A stretch of 64,000 bases of DNA from Psychrobacillus sp. FSL K6-2836 (GCF_038003085.1 NZ_JBBOOM010000001.1:124001-188000); one strand, 5' to 3'; counted from the stretch's first letter, positions 35,902 to 45,528 are shown. Program-made: numbers and translations. Notes: generated by a model from the sequence alone, not told the origin.

Positions 35902-36676
35902 CGTGAACTTCCTCCCCTAAATAAGCCTCTATAACCTTAGGATGGTTACGGATCTCTTCTGGTGATCCTTCCGCAAGAAGTTGACCATGATCGAGTACAT
36001 ATATTCTTTCACAAACTCCCATTACTAAATTCATGTCATGCTCTATTAACAAAATAGTTAAATCGAATTTTTCACGAACAAATGCTATTAAGTTCATTAA
36101 ATCCTTTGTTTCCTGAGGATTCATACCAGCTGCTGGCTCATCAAGTAACAATAATTTAGGACCCGCTGCAAGTGCTCTAGCAATTTCCAATCTTCTTTGC
36201 TGACCATATGGAAGATTTTTTGCTAGTTCATCTTTATATTTTTCAAGCTTGAAAATCTTTAGAAATTCTAATGATTTTTCTTCCATCTCTTTTTCACCTT
36301 TGAAATGAGAAGGCAAACGAAGTATAGAGCTTAACATTGTATGTGTTGCAAGAGAATGATAAGCAACCTTTACATTATCTAATACAGACAATTCATTAAA
36401 GAGACGAATGTTTTGGAAAGTACGGCTTATCCCTTTTCTCGTAACTTTAAAAGGAGCTAAACCATTTATACGTTCACCATTGAACAAAATATCTCCTTCA
36501 GTAGGTACATAAACACCTGTTAGTAAATTAAAGCTAGTAGTCTTACCAGCACCATTTGGACCGATCAAGCCAACAAGTTCTCCCTGATTTAGCTTAAGGT
36601 TTAGGTTTTGAACTGCCTTTAGACCACCAAATTGTATTCCTGCATTTTTTACTTCTAATAATGTTTTACTTTCCAT
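35888..36676 (-). CDS. livG: Branched-chain amino acid ABC transporter ATPase LivG
   Basis: A 262-residue ATPase: Walker A GPNGAGKTT, signature NLPYGQQRRLEIARAL, Walker B LLLLDEPAAGMNP. The NPQET segment and the long insert between Walker A and signature are LivG hallmarks. Pairs with LivF on the cytoplasmic side of LivHM. Overlaps livM by 11 bases. Confidence 0.95.
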   Translation of the reverse strand: MESKTLLEVKNAGIQFGGLKAVQNLNLKLNQGELVGLIGPNGAGKTTSFNLLTGVYVPTEGDILFNGERINGLAPFKVTRKGISRTFQNIRLFNELSVLDNVKVAYHSLATHTMLSSILRLPSHFKGEKEMEEKSLEFLKIFKLEKYKDELAKNLPYGQQRRLEIARALAAGPKLLLLDEPAAGMNPQETKDLMNLIAFVREKFDLTILLIEHDMNLVMGVCERIYVLDHGQLLAEGSPEEIRNHPKVIEAYLGEEVHDDNA

Positions 36677-37616
36677 GCTGACCGCCTCCTTTTGGCGTTC
36701 TCCAGAGTTTGAAATAATCTGTAATTTCCATCGTCCCCATCAATCCTTTTGGACGATAAAGCATTACTAAGATTAAAACAAGACTATAGATAATCATACG
36801 TGTTTCCGGATATCCCTGTAGATAGGTAGAAACAACGGTCAATAGAATTGCAGAAAGTATCGCACCTGATAAACTTCCTAGTCCGCCGAGTACTACAAAT
36901 ATTAAAATATCAAATGACTTTAAGAAACCAAATTGTCCTGGTTGAATAATATAGAAATTATGCGAGAATAAGGCACCAGCAACTCCCGCAAAGAAGGAGC
37001 CAATGGCAAATGCTGCAACTTTATAATAAGTTGTATTAATACCCATTGCATCTGCAGCAATCTCATTTTCTCTTACCGAAATAGCAGCTATACCGTGTCG
37101 TGAATTTGTAAAGTTTACAATAACTATCACCGTAATTAGTAAACAAACAAACGAGTATGTCCAAGTAGTAAGATGTGATACCTGCATACCGGCAGCCCCA
37201 CCAACATAGTCGATATTTAAAAATACGATTCGGATTATTTCAGCGAATCCTAAAGTTGCGATTGCTAAATAATCTCCTTTTAAACGCAAGCTCGGAATAC
37301 CTACAATCAGCCCCGCCAATGCCGCAACTAGACCACCGACTAATATAGCTAATATAAAAGGTAAATCCAATTTCATTGTAATAATTGCAGAGACATATGC
37401 TCCTATTGCCAAAAACCCAGCGTGACCTATGGAAAACTGACCAGTAATACCTATTACTAAATGTAAGCTGACTGCTAAAATTATATTAATAGCTATGAAG
37501 ATTAGCGTATTTGAGTAGAATTGATTCATCATACCGTTCATTATTAGAACTTGAACCACTACATAAACGATGATAGCAACTGCTATATATGACCAAAACT
37601 GTTTGGATTTTTTCAT
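36666..37616 (-). CDS. livM: Branched-chain amino acid ABC permease LivM
   Basis: A 316-residue membrane protein with eight or more helices; FSIGHAGFLAIGAYVSA, LRLKGDYLAIATLGFAEIIR (split here at KG/DY only by length) and RENEIAADAMGIN are the LivM family blocks. Forms the channel with LivH. Downstream of livH by 11 bp and overlapping livG. Confidence 0.94.
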   Translation of the reverse strand: MKKSKQFWSYIAVAIIVYVVVQVLIMNGMMNQFYSNTLIFIAINIILAVSLHLVIGITGQFSIGHAGFLAIGAYVSAIITMKLDLPFILAILVGGLVAALAGLIVGIPSLRLKGDYLAIATLGFAEIIRIVFLNIDYVGGAAGMQVSHLTTWTYSFVCLLITVIVIVNFTNSRHGIAAISVRENEIAADAMGINTTYYKVAAFAIGSFFAGVAGALFSHNFYIIQPGQFGFLKSFDILIFVVLGGLGSLSGAILSAILLTVVSTYLQGYPETRMIIYSLVLILVMLYRPKGLMGTMEITDYFKLWRTPKGGGQHGK

Positions 37617-37627
37617 ATCTCTACCAC

Positions 37628-38503
37628 CTACACTTTCTCTCGTGTATTTTTACCGAAAATTCCAGATGGTCTAAAGATAAGGATAAGTATTAAAATGATG
37701 AATGCAGCAGCATCTCTCCATAAAGAAAATCCTAAAGCACTAACAATCGATTCTACTACCCCAAGGACAAGACCACCTACCATTGCTCCAGGAATTATTC
37801 CAATGCCCCCTAAAACGGCTGCGATAAACGCTTTTAAACCAGGAATTATACCCATCAATGGATCAATTTTTGTATAATACACACCGAAAATCACACCGGC
37901 AGCACCTGCTAGAGCAGATCCGATTGCAAAAGTAGCAGAAATTGTGTTATCTACATTGATACCCATAAGTTTTGCAGCTTCTGTATCATGAGAAACTGCT
38001 CGCATTGCTTTACCTGTTTTTGTTTTATGTACGATAAATTGTAGAAGTATCATTAGAATGACAGAAACAGACAGGATTAAAATGGACTGAATGCTAATCT
38101 GTGCTCCAAGAAAATCGAAAGTTCTATAAGCAAAAACATCTGGATAAGCTTCAGGCTGAGCACCACGAATATAAATTACACCATACTCGATTAATAGTGA
38201 CACACCAATTGCCGTAATAAGTGCAGCAATTCTAGTAGCATTACGCAGTCGTTTATATGCAATACGTTCAATTATGACTCCAAATAATGCACATGCAGCC
38301 ATTGAAATAATTAGTGCTGGAAAGAATCCTAAATTAAATACAGTAATTGAATAGAATCCAATGAAGGAACCTACCATAAAAACATCACCATGTGCAAAGT
38401 TAATAAGTTTAATAATTCCATAAACCATCGTATAACCGAGTGCGATTAATGCGTAAATACTTCCGAGTGAAATACCGTTTATCAGCTGTTGTATCCATTC
38501 CAT
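37628..38503 (-). CDS. livH: Branched-chain amino acid ABC permease LivH
   Basis: A 291-residue membrane protein with about eight helices; NGISLGSIYALIALGYTMVYG at the N-terminus, NFAHGDVFMVG, and MRAVSHDTEAAKLMGIN in the cytoplasmic loop are typical. Follows the binding-protein gene by about 86 bp. The transported ligand could be branched-chain amino acids or a related compound; the name follows family usage. Confidence 0.94.
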   Translation of the reverse strand: MEWIQQLINGISLGSIYALIALGYTMVYGIIKLINFAHGDVFMVGSFIGFYSITVFNLGFFPALIISMAACALFGVIIERIAYKRLRNATRIAALITAIGVSLLIEYGVIYIRGAQPEAYPDVFAYRTFDFLGAQISIQSILILSVSVILMILLQFIVHKTKTGKAMRAVSHDTEAAKLMGINVDNTISATFAIGSALAGAAGVIFGVYYTKIDPLMGIIPGLKAFIAAVLGGIGIIPGAMVGGLVLGVVESIVSALGFSLWRDAAAFIILILILIFRPSGIFGKNTREKV

Positions 38504-38589
38504 GAAGTTTCACTCCTTTTACATTCAAATTTTTTCTCTTGATACAAAGAAAAGGAGGGATAATAATCCCCCCATTTTACTGGTTAATC

Positions 38590-39771
38590 TTAAGGATTAA
38601 CTTTAGTGTTAAATACTTGAGCACCATCAACGAACTCTAGAATTGTTGCAGATTTTACTGGATGATGCTTATCATCCACTGAGTATAATCCTGTAACTAG
38701 TTCTAATCCGTCTGTTGCTTCTAAAGCTTCTTTAATTTTTGTACCATCTGTAGAACCCGCACGTTCAACAGCATCTTTTAATAAGTAAACTGTGTCATAA
38801 CCAAGAGCGTTGAATGAGTTTGGAGCTTTCCCAAATTTTTCATTGTATTTATCTGCGAATTCTTTTGCTTTGCCATCAGGATCTTCAGCAGAATAGTGAT
38901 TGATGATGAATGTATTATTCAAAGCATCAGCACCTGCTAGATCAACGATTGTTGGAGAATCCCAACCATCAGCACCCATTAGCGGAACAGTAATACCAAG
39001 TTCGCGAGCTTGTTTTACAATTAGTCCAACTTCTTCATAATATCCTGGGATAAAGATGAAGTCTGGGTTAGTTGCTTTAATACGAGTTAAAGTTGAACGG
39101 AAGTCTGTGTCTTTTGCAACGTAAGATTCTTCTGAGACAATTGATCCACCTGCTTTTTCAAAATCAGTAATGAATGATGCTGCTAAGCCTTTTGCATAAT
39201 CACTGGCATTGTCTGCAAATACTGCAGCATTTTTTACTTTTAATTCATTAGCTGCGAAATTAGCTGCTACCGTCCCTTGGAACGGATCTATGAAAGAGGT
39301 ACGGAAAGTAAATTCATTTACTGAACCATCATCTGCTACTGTAACTGATGGACTTGTTCCAGATGGTGAAATCATTGGAGTTTTACTATCCGCAGCAATT
39401 TGAACTTGCGCTACTGAGTTACCACTTGTAGCTGCACCAATAATTGCTGCTACTTTATCTTGACTTGTCAATTTGATAGCTGCGTTCGTTGCTTCTGCAG
39501 CATCTGATTTATTATCAACTTTTTCTAAAACGATTTCTTTACCATTAATCCCGCCATCAGCATTAATTTCTTCCACTGCAAGATTGATACCATCTAATTC
39601 TGAAGAACCATAGGATGCAACCGCACCTGATAATTCAAGATTGACACCTATTTTAATAGTGTCTCCGCCTTCTGAACTAGTTCCTGCCTCTTCCCCGCTT
39701 CCGCAACCAGCAAGAATTCCGATCAATAATGATGATGACAGGAAAAGTGAAGCAAATTTCGATTTCTTCAT
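38590..39771 (-). CDS. livK: ABC transporter substrate-binding lipoprotein LivK-like
   Basis: A 393-residue lipoprotein: signal MKKSKFASLFLSSSLLIGI, lipobox LAGC (about 22-25), then a type I periplasmic-binding fold (IKIGVNLELSGAVASYGSSE ... GINLAVEEINADGGINGK ... IIGAATSGNSVA). ATG 39771 is chosen (GGGGGT seven bases upstream) over 39786. First gene of the liv operon; the gap to livH lets a partial terminator raise its dose. Substrate unproven. Confidence 0.92.
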   Translation of the reverse strand: MKKSKFASLFLSSSLLIGILAGCGSGEEAGTSSEGGDTIKIGVNLELSGAVASYGSSELDGINLAVEEINADGGINGKEIVLEKVDNKSDAAEATNAAIKLTSQDKVAAIIGAATSGNSVAQVQIAADSKTPMISPSGTSPSVTVADDGSVNEFTFRTSFIDPFQGTVAANFAANELKVKNAAVFADNASDYAKGLAASFITDFEKAGGSIVSEESYVAKDTDFRSTLTRIKATNPDFIFIPGYYEEVGLIVKQARELGITVPLMGADGWDSPTIVDLAGADALNNTFIINHYSAEDPDGKAKEFADKYNEKFGKAPNSFNALGYDTVYLLKDAVERAGSTDGTKIKEALEATDGLELVTGLYSVDDKHHPVKSATILEFVDGAQVFNTKVNP

Positions 39772-40206
39772 AAAAATAACCCCCATTTTGTTTGATAATT
39801 CTGAATTTATAAGGTAGACTACTTGCTTTCTCTATTTAGCAAGTATAAACTCAAACACTATCATTTTGTAAGAACAACCCTATTGTAAAACAAACTTTAA
39901 ATTCAGTCTACATTAATTTTTCTTCATTTTTAGAAAATTTACAAAATTACATTTAAATAAATTTTTTGAACGGTCAAAAAGTCCTTATAAAATAAGGATT
40001 CATAGGTCAAATTTCTCGTAAACTACTTCCATTATTTTCATAAAAATAATTTTTATAATTTAAGTTTATGCAATATATTTTATTATTTATACTGATATTT
40101 CGTTCTATTGATAGAAAACTTAGAAACTATTTATTGTTTTTACTTTTCTGTTATTTTTATATATACTATTATTAGTTCGAAATCCGTAATAATAAGGAGA
40201 GATAAA
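39772..40206. other. AT-rich divergent promoter region liv/pepF
   Basis: About 435 bp with long A/T tracts upstream of both livK and pepF. I see no ORF with a ribosome site and no clear riboswitch or T-box; promoters for both genes must lie here but are not distinct. Confidence 0.45.
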
Positions 40207-42021
40207 ATGGTAAACCAAATGCCAAGACGTGATCAAGTACAAGTAGAAGAAACGTGGAATTTATACGATTTATTTGAATCTGAAAACGATTTTGAAGATG
40301 CGTTAAAAGAGATAGAAAGCGGAGCATTGGAGTTTAGTAGTCGCTTCCATGGCACAATCCGAAATGCTATCGATGTAGTTAATGCCCTTATAGAATATAC
40401 GAAATTATACGAGAAAATAGTACCAGCAGGAGCATTTGCTAGTCTTTCCTTAAGTACTGATCAAACTAATACGGACGCTCAGATGAGGGCAAGTAGATTT
40501 GGTTCACTATCCGCAAAGGTAAGCAGTCAATTATCTTTTTTAAATAGTGAGTTAGTAGAACTCCCAGATAGTATAATTGAAGAAGCTATCAAAAAATCTC
40601 CATCCCACCAACTTTACTTAGACAAGTTACTTAAAAAGAAAAAATACCAACTTCATCCTGAAGTAGAAAAAACACTTGCTGCCTACTCTGCTTCTTTTGG
40701 AGCACCATACAAATTGTATGATACAACTAAAATGCTTGATATTTCGTTTGAAAATTTTGAGGTAAATGGCAGGGAGTATCCCCTTAGTTATGTGTCATTT
40801 GAGAATGACTGGGAAGCCGAAACTGATCCAGAAATAAGAAGAGCAGCATTTGTGGCTTTCTCCAAAAAATTAAAAGAATATCAGCATACGACAGCTAAAA
40901 CGTACGATATGCATTTACAAATGGAAAAAACATCATCAGATTTGCGAGGCTATGATTCTATTTATGATTATTTATTATTCAACCAGGAAGTTGACCGTTC
41001 CTTATATAATAGACAAATTGATTTGATCACGAAGGAACTTGCACCCCATATGCGCAAGTACGCAAAATTACTTCAAAAAGAACACGGGCTGGACAAAATG
41101 ACGTTTGCGGACTTGAAAATTTCTTTAGACCCAACGTATGAGCCCACAATTTCCGTGGAAGAATCCAAAAAATATATTGATGATGCTCTATCAGTTATGG
41201 GTGAAGAATATATCGAGATGGTCAATCGGGCATATGAAGAACGGTGGATTGATTTTCCTCAAAACGTTGGAAAATCAACGGGTGCCTTTTGTTCTAGTCC
41301 GTACGGAAGTCACCCATATATCCTAATTTCATGGTCTAGTCGGATGAATGAGGTCTTTGTTCTTGCACATGAATTAGGTCATGCCGGTCATTTCTATTAT
41401 GCAAATAAAGAGCAGAACATTTTTAATGCTCGTCCTTCTCTTTATTTCATCGAAGCTCCATCAACGATGAATGAAATGCTAGTAGCCAATCATCTACTGA
41501 AAAGTTCGGATGACCCTAAATTTAAACGTTGGGTTATTTCTTCTATTGTAGCTCGTACGTATTATCATAATTTTGTAACACATCTATTGGAAGCTGCCTA
41601 TCAACGTAAAGTTTATGACCGAATTGATCAAGGGTTAAATGTAAATGCACAAATCCTAAATGAATATAAACGAAGTGTATTAGAAGAATTCTGGGGAGAT
41701 ACAGTAGAAATTACAGATGGTGCGGAGCTTACTTGGATGCGCCAACCGCATTATTATATGGGATTGTATCCGTACACATATAGCGCTGGGTTAACTATCT
41801 CCACTCAAGTATCTAAGCGAATATTGAATGAAGGTCAAACTGCTGTAGATGAATGGACAGAGGTATTGAAAGCAGGGGGCACTAAATCCCCTGTAGATCT
41901 AGCTCAAATGGCTGGTGTCGATATTACGACGGATGAACCATTAAAGGATACGATTGCATATATCGGTTCGTTAATAGATGAGTTAGAATCATTAACAGAG
42001 GAAATAAATCAAAACCTATAA
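40207..42021 (+). CDS. pepF: Oligoendopeptidase F (M3 family)
   Basis: A 604-residue cytoplasmic zinc peptidase. The metal site is HELGH (388-392) within VLAHELGHAGHF, with the third ligand Glu about 25 residues on (FIEAPSTMNE). ETWNLYDLFESEND at the start is typical of PepF. It trims short peptides. Start 40207 (AAGGAG seven bases upstream); the frame extends to 40108 without a site. Divergent from the liv operon. Confidence 0.94.
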   Translation: MVNQMPRRDQVQVEETWNLYDLFESENDFEDALKEIESGALEFSSRFHGTIRNAIDVVNALIEYTKLYEKIVPAGAFASLSLSTDQTNTDAQMRASRFGSLSAKVSSQLSFLNSELVELPDSIIEEAIKKSPSHQLYLDKLLKKKKYQLHPEVEKTLAAYSASFGAPYKLYDTTKMLDISFENFEVNGREYPLSYVSFENDWEAETDPEIRRAAFVAFSKKLKEYQHTTAKTYDMHLQMEKTSSDLRGYDSIYDYLLFNQEVDRSLYNRQIDLITKELAPHMRKYAKLLQKEHGLDKMTFADLKISLDPTYEPTISVEESKKYIDDALSVMGEEYIEMVNRAYEERWIDFPQNVGKSTGAFCSSPYGSHPYILISWSSRMNEVFVLAHELGHAGHFYYANKEQNIFNARPSLYFIEAPSTMNEMLVANHLLKSSDDPKFKRWVISSIVARTYYHNFVTHLLEAAYQRKVYDRIDQGLNVNAQILNEYKRSVLEEFWGDTVEITDGAELTWMRQPHYYMGLYPYTYSAGLTISTQVSKRILNEGQTAVDEWTEVLKAGGTKSPVDLAQMAGVDITTDEPLKDTIAYIGSLIDELESLTEEINQNL

Positions 42022-42142
42022 AAATGTATACTAAGAAAAATAAAGTATAAATAGCACCAATCCATTAAGATCAAAACCTGTTTTTATCGTTTTCGAAGGG
42101 CTTTGGACAGACGTTCTGCTATATTATTACCGAGTATTTTTA

Positions 42143-42178
42143 AGAGTCTGTTTGTGACTGACGTCACAAACAGACTCT
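42143..42178 (+). terminator. 16-bp perfect inverted repeat, probable pepF terminator
   Basis: AGAGTCTGTTTGTGAC-tgac-GTCACAAACAGACTCT, followed by CCTTTTTTTG. The core is the same as in the 23-bp inverted repeat at 3831-3878, but the outer stem differs. Confidence 0.75.
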
Positions 42179-42206
42179 CCTTTTTTTGTATTTTTATGGC
42201 GTTTGT

Positions 42207-42356
42207 CCCGCATTAACGGGCGGTAGATAACTGCCCTTTAAAGCCCAAATGGTTCGGGCCAACAGGATGTTGGTCACTCAGGCTTTGCCGCACAACGCGG
42301 CGTTATTTGCCTGAGTTCAATTTGTCAATTAGTAGTGGATGAAGCCCCACTAATTG
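42207..42356 (+). ncRNA. Candidate structured RNA element (unassigned)
   Basis: At least five non-overlapping hairpins follow each other in 150 bases: GGGCGGT/ACTGCCC (alternative to CCCG/CGGG at 42207), GCCC/GGGC, CCAACA-gga-TGTTGG, ACTCAGGC/GCCTGAGT enclosing GCCGC/GCGGC, and CAATT..AGTGG/CCACT..AATTG. The block is GC-rich for this genome, between repeat-A segments and downstream of pepF. Strand is a guess. It may be a mobile structured repeat of the bcr kind known in the B. cereus group rather than an independent RNA gene. Confidence 0.35.
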
Positions 42357-42946
42357 AAGTTCCACTTTTTCTTTCCGTCGCCCTCCCTCAACTGTAAAAA
42401 TGAGCTTAAGACCTTTTTGGATAACTAGAGATAAGATACTTTCTAATTTAGAGTGGGGATAACATTCTTTGTACGCGACATCGTGGTACTCCTGCGCAAA
42501 GCTCGTCGCAAAATAAAAAAACATTTCGCAACGAATGTCCGAACCACATCGTGCTGCCCCCATAGATGCAATTTCGTTCGCTATTTCGCTTCTTTATTGG
42601 AAAAACACTTACTACCTCACTTTATTTCCACTAGAATAAAAGAAAATCTGCTTTCTCCTTCTATTATTGGATAATAGCATTTCTAATTCAACTGACTATC
42701 TAAAACTTAACTAATCTTATCATCTTAGCTGTAGGCTATACTATAGCCTTGATTGGAGTGAAAGGTGGCGACTCTAGCAGGAACAGTGAGAAAGTCAAGA
42801 ACCGCCGGAGCGTAGTGAATGAGGTGGCCAGTGGAAAGTGTCCACCTGAAACGGAAATCCGCAATAACATTGGATGAATTTTATTCTTCTAAATACTTTC
42901 AAAATTGGATTTATCAAACCGAACAATATACAATTTCTTCAATATT

Positions 42947-42976
42947 AAAAGCACTTGCTTTCGCAAGTGCTTTTTT
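42947..42976. terminator. Terminator of the MFS efflux gene
   Basis: AAAAGCACTTGC-tttc-GCAAGTGCTTTTTT; A and T runs allow both directions. Four bases from the minus-strand stop. Confidence 0.8.
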
Positions 42977-42980
42977 GTGT

Positions 42981-44462
42981 TTATTCTACATTTGTATGTT
43001 TTTTAGATATATCTACTCGTTTTACAAATAAGGATAGTATTAACGCTACGACTGTTACAAGCGTTGCGATAAAGAACGAGAAGTTGATCCCTTCTAACAT
43101 TGCTTGCAAACCAATTTGGTTTTGAAACTGTTCTAATGCATCAGCAGCCGTAGGCACATTACCTGCCTTCGCAGCTTCTTCGAATAAACTAGCGCCTTTG
43201 GATTCCATTCTTGCATTCATAATGGTGATGAATATTGCTGCTCCTATAGCACCTGATACTTGTTGCAAGGTGTTATTTACTGCAGTCCCATGTGGGTTCA
43301 TTTTCATAGGTAATTCATTTAAACCGTTTGTCATGATAGGCATCATTACCATCGACATACCAAACATTCGAATCGTATAAACAATCATGATGTAATAATA
43401 ATCTGAATCTGCAGCTAAATTACTCATCATATATGTCGCAATGGCAGTTATTGTTAAACCTATAACTGCTAGAGAACGAGCACCATATTTATCAAATAAC
43501 TTTCCTGTAACAGGAGACATTAACCCCATTGCCAGAGCACCTGGGAGCATTAATAAACCTGAATCTAGTGGTGAAATGCCATGAATAGTTTGAACGTATA
43601 AAGGTGTTAAAATCATTCCTGAAAACATCGCAGCCGAAACTACTATAGAAATAATAGAAGCTAAAGCAAACATAGGATATTTATAAATACGTAGATTTAA
43701 CAATGGTTCATCTAGTTTTAATTGTCTAATGACAAAAATTACTAGAGCGATGACTCCTATTGCAATCGTACTATATACAATCGGAGCATCCCAGCCCTTA
43801 TCTCCTGCAGTACTAAATCCGTATAATAGACCTCCAAAACCGATGGTCGATAATCCTAGCGATAAAAAATCAAGTTTCATATCATTATTTGGTGTAATAT
43901 TTTTTAGTTTGAATATCGCGAATAATAATACGATTACAGCTAATGGCAATATTAACTCAAACAATACTCTCCAATTATAATGTTCGATGATGAATCCAGA
44001 CAATGTTGGTCCGATGGCTGGAGCCATAATCATTACTAAACCGAATAACCCCATTGCTGCCCCTCTTCGTTCAATAGGGAATGCAGTCAACATAACATTC
44101 ATTAGTAATGGCATCATCATAGCCGAGCCTGCTGCCTGAATCATACGAGCTAAGATAAGAACCCAAAATTCTGGTGCTATAGCAGCTAATAATGTACCCA
44201 ATGAAAATAATGACATTGCGGTAATAAATAGCTTTCTATTTGAGAACTTAGTTACAAAATACGCGCTAGCTGGTATTAAAATACCATTTATAAGCATATA
44301 ACCAGTTGTTAACCATTGAACAACAGAAGCTTTAACTGCAAATTCAGTCATGATAGTAGGCAAAGCTACATTTAATAACGTATTATTTAAAAATGCTATG
44401 AATGCTCCTACAAATAGGATAGCAATCATGGCATATGGTGGCTTTTGTTGCGTTTCTTTCAT
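42981..44462 (-). CDS. DHA2 family MFS drug efflux transporter (EmrB/LmrB-like)
   Basis: A 493-residue proton-driven exporter with 14 predicted helices: FVGAFIAFLNNTLLNVALP (TM1), LTTGYMLINGILIPASAYF, ARMIQAAGSAMMMPLLM (motif C region), and RRGAAMGLFGLVMIMAPAIG. Start 44462 is preferred (GGAGG ten bases upstream); the frame extends to 44525. Divergent from a TetR regulator gene, the standard layout for an inducible pump. Substrate unknown. Confidence 0.92.
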   Translation of the reverse strand: MKETQQKPPYAMIAILFVGAFIAFLNNTLLNVALPTIMTEFAVKASVVQWLTTGYMLINGILIPASAYFVTKFSNRKLFITAMSLFSLGTLLAAIAPEFWVLILARMIQAAGSAMMMPLLMNVMLTAFPIERRGAAMGLFGLVMIMAPAIGPTLSGFIIEHYNWRVLFELILPLAVIVLLFAIFKLKNITPNNDMKLDFLSLGLSTIGFGGLLYGFSTAGDKGWDAPIVYSTIAIGVIALVIFVIRQLKLDEPLLNLRIYKYPMFALASIISIVVSAAMFSGMILTPLYVQTIHGISPLDSGLLMLPGALAMGLMSPVTGKLFDKYGARSLAVIGLTITAIATYMMSNLAADSDYYYIMIVYTIRMFGMSMVMMPIMTNGLNELPMKMNPHGTAVNNTLQQVSGAIGAAIFITIMNARMESKGASLFEEAAKAGNVPTAADALEQFQNQIGLQAMLEGINFSFFIATLVTVVALILSLFVKRVDISKKHTNVE

Positions 44463-44580
44463 TCTTCTCTTTCCTCCTAATATTTTGGGAATATAATTGC
44501 ACGTGTCGTACACTACTTTGAACATTTTATACCCTTAGTTCAAGAAAAGCAATAACTAAATACTCTTACCCTCTTAATCA

Positions 44581-44609
44581 TTGATATAACAAACTTTATT
44601 CTGTATTAT
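44581..44609 (+). promoter_or_regulatory. Promoter of the TetR-family gene
   Basis: TTGATA, 17-base spacer, TATTAT (an overlapping TATAAT sits at 44607). GACTAGTA-like sequence just downstream might be part of an autoregulatory operator, uncertain. Confidence 0.6.
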
Positions 44610-44644
44610 AATGGTTAGACTAGTAGTATAAAAGGTGAGTTAAT

Positions 44645-45514
44645 ATGAAAAACAGAAAACATCAGGTGTTACTAATTGCACAAAAGTTATTTATAGAAAA
44701 AGGATATATAGCTACCTCGGTTCAAGATATTATAAATGAAAGTAAAATTTCAAAAGGCACTTTTTATAATTATTTTTCTTCAAAAGATGAATGCATAATT
44801 GCAATAATTGAAGCTGCCAAAGAAGAAACTGCACTTAAACGTAGAGAGTTGTTAATACAGCAAGACGTAGCCGATAAAAATATATTAATACAGCAATTGA
44901 TAGCTCGAATGAAAGTATATAAAGAGAGAAACCTTATCCCTCTTTTTGTTGCAATCTTTTACTCCCAGGATTCTGGTCTTAGAAATGTAGTGAAGGAAAA
45001 CCATTACGAGGAAGTAAAGTGGTTAGCTAGACGTTTAGTTGATGTTTTTGGAACAAAGCTTCATAAATTTTCTGTTGACAGTGCTATTTTGATGCTAGGG
45101 ATGATTCAACAATTGCAGCATCCATGGACGATAAAGTCAAGGACTCTAACTTCTGAAGAATTAATCAAATATATTATGAAGCGGATGGAATCCTTTATCC
45201 CTGATTTAATAGAATCTGATGAGATTCTTATTGATACTTTTGTATTTGATCATTTCTATGATGAAGTCGACATCACAAAAGAGCATGTCATTCAATTGAT
45301 TGAAACATATAAAGAAACCAATGAGAAGAAATTGAAGTTAGAGGAAATCGAGTTAATTGACTTCATAGTGGAAGAACTAAAAAATAGTAAACCGAGGAAA
45401 TATTTATTGGAAACTGTTTTAAATAGTTTCTCTAATATTTTAAAAGATACTGCCCATAATCATGAAATAAAAGAAATTTCCTCAAATATATGGCGGGTAA
45501 TTGACTCTCTTTAA
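44645..45514 (+). CDS. TetR/AcrR family transcriptional regulator
   Basis: A 289-residue repressor. The N-terminal HTH is clear (QVLLIAQKLFIEKGYIATS, then KISKGTFYNYFSSKDE). The effector part is long for TetR (the usual length is about 190-220), with an extra C-terminal helical region of about 80 residues (HVIQLIETYKETNEKKL onward). Probably represses the divergent MFS pump. Followed 14 bp later by a small co-transcribed gene. Confidence 0.9.
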   Translation: MKNRKHQVLLIAQKLFIEKGYIATSVQDIINESKISKGTFYNYFSSKDECIIAIIEAAKEETALKRRELLIQQDVADKNILIQQLIARMKVYKERNLIPLFVAIFYSQDSGLRNVVKENHYEEVKWLARRLVDVFGTKLHKFSVDSAILMLGMIQQLQHPWTIKSRTLTSEELIKYIMKRMESFIPDLIESDEILIDTFVFDHFYDEVDITKEHVIQLIETYKETNEKKLKLEEIELIDFIVEELKNSKPRKYLLETVLNSFSNILKDTAHNHEIKEISSNIWRVIDSL

Positions 45515-45528
45515 TACGGAGGTATGAA

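Larger units (their letters stand above)
42071..42863. repeat. Interspersed repeat family A, copy 3 (with insert)
   Basis: Same opening block as copies 1 and 2 (TCAAAACCTGTT, GCTTTGGACAGACGTT, ATTACCGAGT), the same type of long hairpin (42143-42178), the ATGCAATTTCGTTCGCTATT and AAAAGAAAATCTGCTTTCT segments of copy 1, and a reverse-oriented GC-rich core at 42755-42860. A GC-rich block (about 42200-42360) and a segment at about 42450-42560 are not in the other copies. No credible gene inside. Confidence 0.7.

Noticed and set aside
42303-42563. 86-aa minus-strand ORF inside repeat A3
   Set aside because: It crosses hairpin-rich repeat sequence, has no ribosome site and does not look like protein.
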